Assembly: GCA_020796225.1 (NCBI GenBank)
Contig: CM036759.1
Span: forward strand, 3,727,782-3,791,781
DNA: 64,000 nt
Direction of reading: 5' to 3'
Source: Arion vulgaris
Lineage: Eukaryota; Mollusca; Gastropoda; Stylommatophora; Arionidae
Shown: positions 1-10,602 of the stretch, piece by piece
Position numbering within the stretch: the first letter of the stretch is position 1
Layout: every line of letters begins with the position of its first letter
Made by a program: the position numbers and the translations under genes
Notes under the pieces: generated by a model
Told to the model about the DNA's origin: nothing
Databases searched by the model: none
Seen by the model: only the letters and a program-made list of their open reading frames with translations

Positions 1-419
1 AGCATTCGAAGAAGATCCTTTTCTGATGTAGAAGATGCTCTTGTTTGCTCTTTGTTTAAGCAAAGATTTGTTCTAACCTTTTTTTAATTGATAGTGGTAG
101 GCCTGTCTAATAAATGCTGGAGTTACTTATCGAACATATAATCTTGGATTCTCCAAAAAGTGTTAAAACTTATTTTTCATATTTGTTGGCCTACATGCTC
201 TGATATAACCTGTAAAAGGCTTGTCCTTAGGTTGAAAGTGGCGAGCCTCTGATTAAAGAGGCGTTAATCCCTTACATAACAAACAAAACATATGTCACAT
301 GGTTGTGAGGTTGTATTATTGATCTCACAGTACTAGGTAATTGCATTTGGAGATGAGGTGTCCAGTACCAGAAGTTGGGCTTGTACTTATCATACTTGTG
401 TGACTCATTTGAAATGGGG

Positions 420-560
420 TAAAGGTTTCTAGAGCTTTCTTTCAAGTCTCTTAGGGCTGCTTGACACAATGTTTCAGGAAAAAAACAAATGATCAAACAC
501 AGGATTTGAACCACAAACCTTTATTTCTTATGGCACTCATTGCTTAGCTCTACAGATGAG
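420..560 (-). mobile_element. tRNA-derived SINE, family 3, partial
   Basis: Minus strand carries a tRNA-like head with GTAGAGCTAAGCAA (A-box-like) and GTGGTTCAAATCC (B box) near 505-555, then body sequence shared with the copies at 795-1035 and 63745-63918. Confidence 0.6.
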
Positions 561-779
561 CATTTTCTAGAACACAATCTGCTAGCTTCCAAATAAAGAG
601 CTTCACTAAGTCATGTCTTTTATAAACAGCGCTGTTTATAGAACACAGAATAATCAGGTCAGATTTGATCAAACAGTGTTCGCACAAACACATGCGATAA
701 GCTTTTGTGCTTGTATATATGAGATGGAAAAACAGCATACACACACATATATAACACATGCACACATCATTCATAGGCA

Positions 780-1035
780 TTCAAATTTATTGTAAGAAGA
801 GAATAAGAGGTTTAAGAACCCATGAGGAAGCAGTCGAGCCAATGAGTATGATACATAAGTAGCTTCAAATTTATTGTAAGAAGAGAATAAAGAGTGTTTA
901 AGAACCCCATGAGGAAGCAGTCGAGCCAATGAGTATGATCAATAAACAGACAGTGAACAAGTATTGAGGGCTTCTGAAATAAAAATTACCAAACAGAATT
1001 CAAATCACAAATCTTTATTTCTTACAGCACCCATG
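780..1035 (-). mobile_element. tRNA-derived SINE, family 3, with internal 84-bp duplication
   Basis: The minus strand starts with a tRNA-like head (GATTTGAATTC as a decayed B box near 990) followed by the same body as the copy at 63745-63918. The distal body is duplicated: the segment beginning TTCAAATTTATTG recurs at 780 and 864, a period of 84 bp. Confidence 0.6.
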
Positions 1036-1210
1036 TCTCTCTTTAACCTCCAGCTGTATTGGTTTGTCTTGTTCTATTCCACAAATCTGTATTTCTTTAT
1101 CACTTTCAGTAAATCTGATACAGATCATGTGGCAAAGACACCTCGTGGGTGAATGTCTACAGCCTGAATGTGATATTCTTGATCATATGTCATGTCTTAA
1201 ACCTTTGCTG
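1036..1210 (-). mobile_element. LINE 3' fragment (reverse-transcriptase C-terminus, decayed)
   Basis: Minus-strand conceptual translation contains NTDLWNRTRQ with stops and frame changes. It resembles the copies at 21640-21900 and 30857-31560, which carry the same post-RT segment. No intact frame. Confidence 0.45.
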
Positions 1211-1314
1211 ACCAGCAATCTGGATCATTTTACTGTCTCTCATTACCAAGGGTGTTTGCAGATGTCTTTCAAAATAACTTTTTAAAATTAAATTCATAAA
1301 AAAATTTCTTTGAA

Positions 1315-1440
1315 AACTCCATTGGTTATTGGTTACTAAACTGACGTCATTGCTGATGGTTCCTGTGGCTCGCTGATTAAACACGCTGATTAAACACACC
1401 TCTCACTCTGCCTCTCAGGCATCCAGTTTGACTTGAACAA
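1315..1440 (-). mobile_element. RNase H-LINE 3' end, truncated
   Basis: Sequence from GGTTATTGGTTACTAAACTG to GGCATCCAG matches, in the same orientation, the better copy at 49515-49930. Only the last part of the ORF and its 3' end remain. Confidence 0.6.
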
Positions 1441-1692
1441 ATGGTTTGAAAACTCCATATCGACCACTTGTTAAACCACTCTTTGTGATTTGTATGTGAT
1501 CTGTGCCTAAGAGCGATTGTATGTTGTGCCAGTTGCGCACCTACAAGTAGAGCCAGCACATCCGATTTCTGCGACGCTTTTTATTTACTAGGGTAGCTTC
1601 CCTAGGCAGCTACCTCAGTCACCTCTTATGACTTTTCTTGTAGGCCGCAGGTTACTATTCTTGGCTCCCTTTGTGAGCCCGACAACACACAT
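1440..1692 (-). mobile_element. SINE family 5
   Basis: Reverse-oriented copy of the repeat seen full length at 30073-30336 and 55377-55615. The shared core on this strand is CCGATTTCTGCGACGC and CTAGGGTAGCTTCCCTAGG. Confidence 0.7.
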
Positions 1693-2109
1693 GCAATAAA
1701 AATTAAAAACCGACATTGTTTTTTTAAAAACATTTTCTAAGTAGGATTATGAATAGTTGCCATCCTAAAAATATTTTATGCCAATAAGTCACATGTCATG
1801 TCTTAAAGCAATAAAGTAGGACACACATGACATTTATGTTTGAACAATCTAATCTAATTTCTTAACAAAGAAAGCTTTTGAGTTCCATAGGAAATATGCA
1901 GAGATGAGAGAGTCGAATGTAAGCCTGGCTTTGTTAATCTTAACATTGACATCCTGATTTGCTCACAGTTGAAGAATTAGTGTTCAACAGTATCCAGATC
2001 AACATGTTGTACCCAAGTTTCATGTTCCACACAGATTGTCAATGTTACTAAACTTTAAATACATCAACTAGTGTTATACAGTGTCACATCTATTTCTCTA
2101 TACAATATA

Positions 2110-2225
2110 TAATGATGCATATAACTCTACCAAACTTTGATGCTGTGACTCCAAACTTTGATGATGCATGAAACTCCACCAAACTTGACTGATGAGATTC
2201 ACACCAAACTTTGATGATGTATCCT
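2110..2225. repeat. Degenerate short tandem repeat downstream of the C1orf198-like stop
   Basis: Three to four imperfect copies of a unit built around CCAAACTTTGATGATG. It lies just 3' of the gene on its strand and may be in the 3' UTR. Confidence 0.5.
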
Positions 2226-2244
2226 CTAGTTTATAAAAATGATG

Positions 2245-2301
2245 TTACCATTCATCCAGAAAATCAAAACCAGTAACAGGTATATCACTATCTCTCTTGT
2301 T
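2245..2301 (-). CDS. C1orf198: C1orf198-like exon 5 (C-terminus and stop)
   Basis: The acceptor TTTTTGTCTCCAG is followed by 18 codons (NKRDSDIPVTGFDFLDEW) and TAA at 2247-2245. The terminal GFDFLD-W signature is diagnostic of the family. No clear AATAAA signal was found shortly downstream on the minus strand, so the 3' end of the mRNA is not placed. Confidence 0.88.
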   Translation of the reverse strand, partial: NKRDSDIPVTGFDFLDEW

Positions 2302-5300
2302 CTGGAGACAAAAACAAATAGAGGATTTATTTAGTAAACCCTGGATGAGAAAACTAGTTGCAAATTTAAGAAGAAAACAAATACATTTCAATGACTGGTA
2401 CTGTAATCTGCATTCCAATTCAATGTGAGGTGGAGGAAGTAGGTGTGGTATGTGTGTTACTTTTGGTTCTAATGTAAGCCACATCATCAACTTAAACTAA
2501 CTACAATATGTTGTTGTTTATACTGATAGGTTTGTGCATAGTGGTGAGACGTCATGCTGGAGTTTCTTGGCTAGCATGCATGGTAGGGTTGTTGCAGAGC
2601 GAAATGGATCATACAGGACAGCTACTTCCAGTATGAGGATGGAAGTTGAGGCTGTTATTGCTGTCCTCCATTGGCTCTTTGGGACTCGCATTTACTGGGG
2701 CTGTTGTTGTTTCTGACTCTCAGTCTATGCTTCAGAAGATCCAGAATGGCAGGTTGCGGAATGAGTGGATGCTGTCTATATAGGTTTCCAATCTACAGAG
2801 ACTTGCATGCATCTCCTGTTCTGGGCATGCAGGTGTTCGTGATAATGAGAGAGCAGACAGGCTAGCATAGAAAGCATCACTTGTTGGTGAGTTTGGGATG
2901 GATAAGGGGGATGTTCTTCTGTCTCTTGGTGACCTACTGTTGGACGAGGACACTAAAATTGACGTTGAATGAATCCAGCGATTTAAGTAGTTTGGAATTA
3001 CATGTTGTACAAGTAGTGCTGGATGCTTGAGGAGCAGAGAGAGAAGTGTGTTTAACCAGCGAGTCACAGGAACCATCAGTATGCATATCCTTCTATATCT
3101 GTCGGGGAAGACTGAGCACCTATGGGTCTGCCCGGAGTGATGTGATGTCAGTTCAGTAACCAATATCTACAGTATGTCCTATTATGTGTTTTTGATAAGA
3201 GTCATAGTTTCTGTGGGCATGAAATGTATGGGCATTAAGAATAAGGACACAGTGAGAAAATACTGAACAGGTAACATCTTGGCATGAAATAAAGTCAAGA
3301 GCAGAAGATATTAACAGCACAAAGGGCAGAATATTGTGGATGTCCATGATTGTATACAACATCTGTACGGTAAATAACAAAAGTGGATCCGACAGTAAAA
3401 AATAAAATAATTGTTAGAAGGATACAAATAATATATAACTAAAAATATATCTGCTAATATAGATAACTAAAAACTTTTGCTCCCTGTGAAATACAGAAGT
3501 CATATCCGGATTTCAGTTCCAACACACAGCTTCTCTATGAATGTGGTGGGTGTGAGCTACATTCTTTTCATCAGGTAAAACCTGTATCTGAAAGTTTTGT
3601 AGGACATGTTCTACCATCATATCTGCCAATTCACAGCAACAGTAGCTAGAGATGTCTATCTTGAATTTGGTACATAAAGCATCTCATTTTGTAGGTGTCC
3701 TGAAACAAAGCATGTCTATCTGGTCTCTTCTGGACAGTTAGTAATATTCATTCACTTCTCTGTGTATGGGGGATGGGGTTTGACTCACAAACCTTTCTAA
3801 AAGATTGTTAGTTTACTACGCTGACATGGTCTAGTGGTTAGAATGACTGCTTTGCAATCAAAAGAGACGAGTTTGCTTCAATGTTCAAGTATAACATGCT
3901 CCAACTGACACAGTTCAAAAATGGGGTCACTTGATCTCTTAAGTAAAGGTATAAGAACTAGTCACATCACCTTCAAATGTTGAGACCTAGTACTGTGAGA
4001 TCTCTTTACACTTATCTTTGTTCTGGGGCCCATGGGTGTCGTTGGCAATGAAAGATCAGACAGGTTGACTAGCTCTCCCACCATATCAGGGGCCAGTCAA
4101 TGGATAGAGCTGACATTCTGAACGCCCTCATAGTGTGACCGCAAAGAGGATTTTCATTTAAACAAATCCACATCAACTGCTAGCTTGCAAGAGCTGGGAT
4201 TGAAGTGACCAGAAATGAAAAGCACAACAGGTATATGAGTAAGCTCATCAACCCAAATCCGAAGAAGATGCACCTATGGACATGTCCGAAGTGCAACGAA
4301 GATATTCTAAACTAAAACTGAAAGATCTCTAACACTTCACTATGACATTATATGTTACGGGATTACCTTCTTAAACAACTACACAAACATGCAACATCAC
4401 CTCTACTTGAGTGGTTACAACAATCTTGTCGCCATCCTTCTCAACTATCAGAACCTCTTCTGTCTCTTCACACGCTAGTTCCCCTGGGAAGTTGTTACCC
4501 TCATTCATGATCAGGTTGGAAAACTGAACAGGTTGTGTCCTTGCAGACTTATGATGTACAGGAGACTGATAAATATAAAGATAGAATAGACATTTAGAAG
4601 GTATCTAACATTACATATAAAGATCATGTGAGCAACCATTTAAAATTAAATTTCATGAAAATCCTGGCATATCCTTTATTGGATGTCACCATCAACAAAG
4701 TAACGCATCGTTGATTTTCTAGGCACCACTTATGTGTTCGGCAGTTGTCATTGCTTTCTGAATGGTGAGGTCTATTTTAACAGAAAAAAGTGGCAAAGCA
4801 TACACATGTTCTCCGACTCAAATCATATACAAGCTGAATTGGGTGACAGAGAGTTGATCAACTTTCACTGCACGAAAGAACTGAGGATATAACTGACAGT
4901 CAGGTGAGGCAAACCTACACACAACTTTGGGCCGAAATTTGAATGTGCCAGTCTTATATGCCATAGGAGTCTAGCTAGGGCGCAAAGTACTCATGTTCTC
5001 TGCACAACTCACTCTGACCACAAAGAGTTGTTGACTTGGTTGATAAGTATGAACACAAACGAATAAACAAACAATAAACCCATCCAGATCAGATTTCCAA
5101 ATGACCTGTATAGATGTGGAAATCACCTGAATGGCAAATATATCATACAATTTAATAGTCAAGTTAGATATGTTTAGTAGTTACAACATAGGAATTTTTC
5201 AAATAGCATAATGATGAATCTATGTAGTGTATTGATTACCTGAATGCCTTTTAAGAGATGTGTTTGTATCAATTACCTGAATGCCTTTTAAGAGATGTGT

Positions 5301-8300
5301 TTGTATCAATTACCTGAATGTCTTTTAAGAGATGTGTTGTATTGATTACCTGAATGCCTTTTAAGAGATGTGTTTGTATCAATTACCTGAATGCCTTTTA
5401 AGAGATGTGTTATATCAATTACATGAATGCCTTTTAAGAGATCTGTTGTATCAATTACCTGAATGCCTTTTAAGAGATGTGTTTGTATCAATTACCTGAA
5501 TGTCTTTTAAGAGATGTGTTGTATTGATTACCTGAATGCCTTTTAAGAGATGTGTTGTATGGTCTGGAGTACTCTGAACGGAATCTTCACTACCATCACC
5601 AATGGTAACAGATTTAGAACTTTGCAGCCGGTGAATCTGTTGGATTTATCAGACAAATTTGATCTTCTCTTGACATGGATGGGGAGCATGGAGGCTGATA
5701 ACCCCCTCTGTCCATGGTCATTGACCTGGGAGCATACGTGACTGGAGATTCTTGAGCCTTGGAAGACGTAGCATCCTCCTCATTTGTATGTCCCACAAAG
5801 GTTGACCACTCAGACTCCATGACTGGGTTACTAAATGCATTAGCTCTGTCATCTATTTCTGAGTCATCCCCAGTAATCAGCTTCAGTTCTCCACTGTCAG
5901 CAGTCTTGGAAGGTGATTTTCTGAAGCTTCCACCTCGAGGGATTTTCTTTGGTGATGGTGACCTTCTGTTTCTATCTTTACCACTGGATTTTCTGTCTAA
6001 CGCTGAAGCTGAATCTTTATCATTTGCTACATTTTCCTGGTTGAGTTCCTGAACTTGATCAGAGCTAGGAGATATGTCACCAGAACGTTCATGATTGCCT
6101 GTATCATCTAATGAGCTTTCTGTTGTCACACCACACAGATCAACTGAGGCTGAAGGTGTAAGAATAATACTGTGTTCATTTTTTCTAAAGTCATCTATGA
6201 CACTATGACACCAAGAACTGCTGGGATAAGAAAACTGAGGTTCAGCAGCTTTCAGAGGTTTCTCTTCATCCCCATCCACTTTCAGAGACTTTGGTTGAGG
6301 TTTCAAAATATTGTCTGGTTCAATGCTTGATAAGGTCAAATCTTGTTGACTCTGAAACCAAATAAAGTTACAAAAATGTATATTTAAATTATGATAAACT
6401 GCCCAGGATGATTGTAATAAATGAAAGTCAGAATCAGAACTACAAGACACATAAATAATCAGCAGTAGAAGGTTGACTAAGTGACAGTTTGTTGAATAAT
6501 ACTGTGCAAATAATTAAAGATACAATCGTGAACTAAGTGACATTTTCTTGATTGGACCATCATCATTGCACTTTGGTGCGTAACCATGTGTGCTCTGATC
6601 TATTTCTTACACAGGAGGGTCCCCAATGTAACTTTGAAAATGGAAAAGATATTTTGTAGAAATTTTAGTTTGAATCTTTATCTAATGAATTTTGCTAGGG
6701 CAGCGGCTTTCCAGGCTGCTCTTCTCATTTTGAGCTGCCAATGGTTCTTTTACGTGTTCAAATTGAATACGGGACCTAAGTTTTATCGTCATCTCTGGCA
6801 GGACAAGGAACTTGATCTCATCTACACTGAGATCAGGGATCTCTGGAAAAATATCCTGATGGCTCCACAAGGGAGTGAACCATGTAACTTTGGCACGACA
6901 GATGAGCACCTAACCTCTACAGAACAGAGACCAATACTGTACAAATAATAAAGGTACAATCAGGAATAAATACATAAAAGCTCTGCACAAGAAAATAACT
7001 AATTATGTATAATACTTGTACTATAATGATGATGATAGTAAAACTGACAGCTATCGATGATAGCTCTACAAAGGTAGTAAGTAGACAGTCTCTTACCTTG
7101 GACATCCAAGAAAATGGACCAGAATGTTCATCTCTCCAAGTCCATAGCTAATAAACAAAAACAAAAACATTTTTAGTCAAAATTAAATTGTAATTTTCTA
7201 ATTACTAGTCTGAGTTTGAACACATGTATTATAAAGTGAATGTGAACTCTAGAATAATGTGCCTATAGAGCAGGGTGGGAGAAATAACACCCAAAACACA
7301 ACATGGATATTACTAACTGTCCAAAAGAGACCAGACTGCCATACTTTGTCTCTGAACTGGTCACAACAAAATGAGACAACACCTGTATACTAAATTCAAG
7401 ATAGGAGTTATAGATACCTTAACCTCATGGGCAAACAGATGGTGGGTCAGTATCAACACAAGTATGTACATCACTACCCTCTTGACACTCTCTTGAAACA
7501 AAAGCTGAATGAATTGCCCCGAATATGATGTACTGAGGCAAACTCACAGACCCAGTGAAACAACACTGGAAATAAAACTACCCAGACCTCTGTATGAGTT
7601 ACAAACGACAGTGACATTTTTATAAAAGTAAAAAAATTGAATATATAGATAATATAGATAATATTGTGAACAAAAGAATAAAGAATTAAAAATATATATA
7701 AACTCCTATATACATCCAATAGTAATACTGACATATGAAAGTGAGTATTGAGAAATAAAACATGAAAAAAAAGATTGGGCCACAGAGATGTGGTTTTGCA
7801 GAAAAACATTAAGATTCCAATGAACTGCTAAAAGGACTAATATAGGTGTGCTGGGAGAATTAAAGGGGAAAAAAGGAACTTGCTGACGAACATCAGAAGA
7901 AAGCTCCAATGACCAATGATGTGTACAGATTTTATTACACTTTTATATATCAGTTGCTTTGATTCATAACCCCAACGTCAGCAGACACGGAACCTGATGA
8001 TGATTGATACTGTTAATATGTTTTGCTATTACTTAGCTACCATTACCTACATGTACAGAAGACTTAGTAACACAACACGTAATTTCGTGACATATTGACT
8101 AGTAAATGATAACAGGTTGAGCTACCTTGACAACTCAGTCAAGTGAATGAGTGAATACATCTTTTAATCCTTCGGTTCTCCAGAATGAGAATCAATCAAT
8201 CATAATGATGAAAAATAAATGAAATTGCGGCTTTTTTATGAATTCAAACTGCTATATATAATATAAAGGTTATTATTAGGAATGTACTCACGTCATTCTC

Positions 8301-8603
8301 AAAATCAACATTAATTTTGTTCCCAGAATTGATAAATAGGCGAGGAAATGATTCTTCTATCTCTTCGATATCACCAGTCGATCGAGCAAATCTTGTCTCG
8401 TCTGAATAAAATCCTCTAATATCATCATCAACAAACAGCAAATCTAGTAATGCATCTTGATGTTGCGCAGGCAACTCATTCCAACGACCACCAAGATGTT
8501 TGATAAAGGTTTTTTCGTCGGATACAATTCGTTTACTAATGTAGTTTGTGCGTGAGAAATATTTCAATGCAGAATTCTCTATTTCTACACTATCCGCCGC
8601 CAT
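2245..8603 (-). CDS. C1orf198: C1orf198-like protein (DUF4706-type), five exons
   Basis: Spliced gene with CDS segments 8603-8292, 7147-7097, 6351-5532, 4565-4401 and 2301-2245, giving about 467 residues if one extra base in exon 3 is discounted. The vertebrate protein is shorter (about 330 residues). Seen directly: GT-AG at each junction and phase 0 throughout. Three blocks match my knowledge of vertebrate C1orf198: an N-terminal region with KYFSRTNYISKRIV and RWNELPAQHQD, DEHSGPFSWMSK in exon 2 running into SQ of exon 3, and the C-terminal TGFDFLDEW. The middle is Ser/Pro-, acidic- and Lys/Arg-rich and looks disordered. There are no membrane segments or catalytic motifs. The molecular function of the family is not established, so I assign none. 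Introns are 1144, 745, 966 and 2099 bp and hold SINE and LINE debris. The start ATG sits in AACAATGGCGGCGG, resembling a TISU/YY1-type initiator. Alternative calls are unlikely given matches at both ends. Confidence 0.88.
2515..3150 (+). pseudogene. RNase H domain and 3' end of a non-LTR retrotransposon, decayed
   Basis: Conceptual translation shows RNase H-like order: SSMRMEVEAVIAVLHWL (catalytic Glu region), AVVVSDSQSMLQKIQNG (Asp region), then CSGHAGVRDNERADRLA (C-terminal Asp) and the family tail ending ...TGTISMHILLYL. Several in-frame stops and shifts are visible, so it is dead. It lies in and beside intron 4 of the C1orf198-like gene, on the opposite strand. Confidence 0.8.
3825..3895 (+). 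repeat. tRNA-like SINE head remnant
   Basis: TGGTCTAGTGG (A-box-like) is followed about 40 bases on by GAGTTTGCTTCAA (decayed B box). Too degenerate for a functional tRNA. Confidence 0.35.
4015..4315 (+). pseudogene. RNase H fragment of a second LINE lineage
   Basis: Translation gives VLGPMGVVGNERSDRLTSS, the C-terminal RNase H motif, then a broken tail ending near TYGHVRSATKIF. It lies in intron 4, antisense to the gene, and is distinct from the copies at 2515-3150 and 49515-49930. Confidence 0.6.
4401..4565 (-). CDS. C1orf198: C1orf198-like exon 4
   Basis: Exactly 55 codons between ATTTATCAG/TCTCC and GAG/GTGATG. It encodes SPVHHKSARTQPVQFSNL followed by a strongly acidic segment (ELACEETEEVLIVEKDGD) and KIVVTTQVE. 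Phase 0 at both ends fits exons 3 and 5. The exon was too short to be found as a long reading frame and was placed by splice signals, phase and codon-like composition. Confidence 0.75.
4925..5085 (+). mobile_element. SINE family 6
   Basis: Shares CACAAAGAGT and TTGATAAG...GAAC motifs and order with copies at 14300, 17495, 23925, 43560 and 44892. It sits in intron 3 of the C1orf198-like gene, antisense to it. Confidence 0.6.
5229..5570 (-). repeat. 36/37-bp minisatellite copied from the exon 3/intron 3 junction
   Basis: Nine copies, including the exonic one at 5526-5565, of a unit whose minus-strand core is AAAAGGCATTCAGGTAAT, that is, exon end plus splice donor. Eight copies keep CAG/GTAA. 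One (near 5417-5422) reads CAT/GTAA. Units are 35-37 bp. The copy next to the exon is 36 bp away, so its donor (last exon base 5496) would add 12 codons in frame. Further copies include 37-bp units that change phase. Confidence 0.9.
5532..6351 (-). CDS. C1orf198: C1orf198-like exon 3 (long, disordered middle; one-base frameshift)
   Basis: The acceptor is TTTCAG/AGTC. The exon reads from SQQDLTLSSIEP through Ser-rich, acidic and basic SP-rich segments (RRSPSPKKIPRGG). In the raw sequence the frame stops just after SPAAKF. Dropping one A of the AAA at 5620-5622 gives SPAASSKSVTIGDGSEDSVQ and continues open to HLLKGIQ, ending at CAG/GTAATC (5532/5531). Exon length is 820 = 3x273+1, exactly one base too many, and the donor then joins exon 4 in phase 0. 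The extra base is therefore probably a homopolymer error, though a real disabling frameshift is possible. Confidence 0.82.
6545..6950 (+). repeat. Dispersed repeat family C, about 400 bp
   Basis: Aligns by eye with 40780-41190 over its length, sharing ATTTTGTAGAAATT, TTCTTTTACGTG and ACACTGAGATCAGGGATCTC. It spans intron 2 of the C1orf198-like gene. The open frame here is not conserved in the other copies, so I read it as non-coding. Confidence 0.65.
7097..7147 (-). CDS. C1orf198: C1orf198-like exon 2 (51 bp)
   Basis: A 17-codon exon bounded by TTTATTAG on its 5' side and the donor AAG/GTAAGA on its 3' side. It encodes LWTWRDEHSGPFSWMSK, the most recognisable short motif of the family. Both ends are phase 0. 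Confidence 0.9.
8292..8603 (-). CDS. C1orf198: C1orf198-like exon 1 (start codon, N-terminal domain)
   Basis: 104 complete codons from ATG at 8603 to the donor GAC/GTGAGT at 8292/8291. It holds the family N-terminal block, including the RWNELPAQHQD region, followed by an acidic stretch (GDIEEIEESFPRLF) and a final DFEND. The start is chosen because an upstream extension enters GC-rich non-coding sequence and ATGGCGGC is a strong initiation context. Confidence 0.88.
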
Positions 8604-9184
8604 TGTTGCCGTCAGTTCGACACTGCGATATTATTATTATTTTTTACGTGCCGGTAACGATTTGCTTGATAGAAATCGCAATCATTAGGTGCCATGCCGC
8701 CGTGTGCAGGCTCTTATAGATAGATAACTACACACTCATGGGTACTAGCTATCAGTTCTGATATTAAAATTTAACCATACCATAAAATCTGACTGTCCAG
8801 ACTTTTTATCTCAAAGGAGTCTAAGATAAGATTACGCATCTGACTGTCACCCAGTCTGTCCATTAACTTAAATGAAAATAATGTGCCAACTTAGTTAAAC
8901 CACATCAGCAGCGTTCGTGGTTGCAAACAATGGTTTACATAAATTCTTATTTAACGCACATATTACTGTAGTTTCTTATATAGACAAAGAGTTGGCCGTG
9001 TTTCATCGCTACTTTCATTCAACGGGTAAAGTAACTTTACTTTCGCATTAGTTGATACAAAACATCAACTGTATATTGTTCATTTGAGGATCATCGCACA
9101 TCGGATATGTCCATGACTGCTTCGATCTTCCATAAGCATATCTTTCAATGAGTTTAGAGTGAGTAACAACTCATGTTATATGAT
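8604..9184. promoter_or_regulatory. Presumed promoter side of the C1orf198-like gene
   Basis: Sequence immediately upstream of the start codon, with several CpGs between 8604 and 8700 and no TATA box found. No coding exon was recognised. The transcription start is not placed, so the promoter assignment is positional only. Confidence 0.35.
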
Positions 9185-9432
9185 GACGGATGTATGTTCT
9201 AAGGTTTCTCGCAGGGTTGTGTAATACGGTGTTATGCTCGTATTTATATTGACTGTCGGCACACGATGGGTGATGTGGCCGCTATTACTTCCCAGTGCTT
9301 TTCCTGGTACCCAATTAAGGCTTGGTCGACTTGAGAGCCGTTACGGCTGGGAAAATATGTCCCTCCCACTGTGGAGATTGAACGCGTTCCACTAGCATAA
9401 GCGAGTTCCTAACAACTACGCTACTACAACTC
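9185..9432 (-). mobile_element. SINE family 4
   Basis: Minus strand reads GTAGCGTAGTTGTTAGGAAC (A-box region) and later shares its order with the plus-strand copy at 16726-16975, ending near GTATTACACAACC. Two independent copies in opposite orientation support a dispersed tRNA-derived element. Confidence 0.7.
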
Positions 9433-9557
9433 TCCTATTTAATCATGCTGTTAGCTATCGGCGCATATGCGTTACTTTTCTCTTTGATGACCTTTGTTCT
9501 TACCAAGCACTCGATGAATAATGTGGTCAACACCATCTCTAAATAGAGCCGTGTACA

Positions 9558-9625
9558 ATGGAGCTCATGATCACGGAAGACCGGACAGTTCACCTAAGGA
9601 CAGTATCTCCCAAGAAAAATAAAGG
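9558..9625 (+). CDS. Weak candidate first coding exon
   Basis: ATG opens MELMITEDRTVHLRTVSPKK and reaches AATAAAG/GTAACC, a possible splice donor. No second exon was found and the protein is not recognised. It may be chance. Confidence 0.15.
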
Positions 9626-9896
9626 TAACCTGCTTTGCCGAAGGATCGTTGTCAATCAAAGACTAAATAAACCAGGCGCGGAAAACGCTGACAGAAATCG
9701 GATGCCTGTATGTAATTTTATATGTACACAACACATTGCTATGCATCTCGTTACTTATGAAGAGTTGAACAAATAATTCCATATATGGCCCTCTGACTTA
9801 GCAGTCTTTCTATGCAGACATATTGCTATGTGCTTCGAATGGCTTAACCCAAAATCACTGGTGGTAATTTTAACATGTTATGAAGAGACATGAAAC

Positions 9897-10072
9897 TGGA
9901 TTGGTTATTGCTTACTGAACTGACGTCACAGCATTCTGTGTAAACCCATATCTGTTCAGTATCCCTTAACATATGTCGAAGGGTATGCATACTAATGGTT
10001 CCCGAAGTTGTTGGTTAAACACACTCCTCTCTCTGCCTCTCAAGCACCCAGCTCGACTTGTACAATGTGTCT
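9897..10072 (-). mobile_element. RNase H-LINE 3' end, truncated
   Basis: Contains TGACGTCA, GTATGCATACTAATGGTTCC and CTCTCTGCCTCTCAAGCACC in the same order as the copy at 49515-49690. It abuts a family C fragment at about 10073. Confidence 0.6.
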
Positions 10073-10215
10073 ATGTTGACTAGGACCTCGACCTCCTCTA
10101 CAGTGAGATCTGTTATATCTGGAAACAAATATCAAGACCGCTCCATGGGGGAAACAAACGAGTACCTTTGGAGCGAGAGGCGAGCCCTTACCTCCACGCC
10201 ACATAGATCCATATC
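10073..10215 (+). repeat. Family C fragment (3' part)
   Basis: CTACAGTGAGATCTG and the downstream GGAGCGAGAGGCGAG segment match the distal part of 40780-41190. Confidence 0.5.
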
Positions 10216-10423
10216 TAGCTGTATGCACTGTTGATAATAGACAGCCTGTCATGCAGTTCTCTAGATGTCTCCAATCTGTATATGTCAGTTACAGTTGATT
10301 CATGCATATACATTTCAGAAAGATCAAGCCCCCCGGTGTATGCTATTCACTCAATCAAAAATGCATGCATTTTGTATCCCGTGACAGTCTGCTGGGTTTA
10401 AGCACAAGTGGGTGCCCGCCTGC

Positions 10424-10602
10424 CCAGCGTGTTCGTGGCGCGTTGGACGACGGGTGACAAGCCTTCTGTGAGTGTGGGTTCAATTCAGCGGGCTGGCAGA
10501 AAAGCCACAGGTTATCCAGATTTACGGTGTTCGTTGCACCGAACAGAAGGTTACGATGTCCATGGCACCGAGCTGAAGTGCTGCTGGATCGGAAAATAAA
10601 AA
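10424..10602 (+). mobile_element. tRNA-derived SINE family 1
   Basis: Pol III-type internal promoter: A box TGGCGCGTTGG and B box GGTTCAATTC about 45 bases apart, then a shared body (GTTACGATGTCCATGGCACC) and a short A-rich tail after GGATCGGAAAA. Homologous copies are at 16238 and 58698. Confidence 0.8.

Noticed and set aside
5759..6052. 97-residue plus-strand frame
   Set aside because: Shadow of exon 3 of the C1orf198-like gene on the opposite strand.
6586..6948. 120-codon plus-strand frame as a gene
   Set aside because: It is a copy of dispersed repeat family C; other copies have stops at equivalent places.
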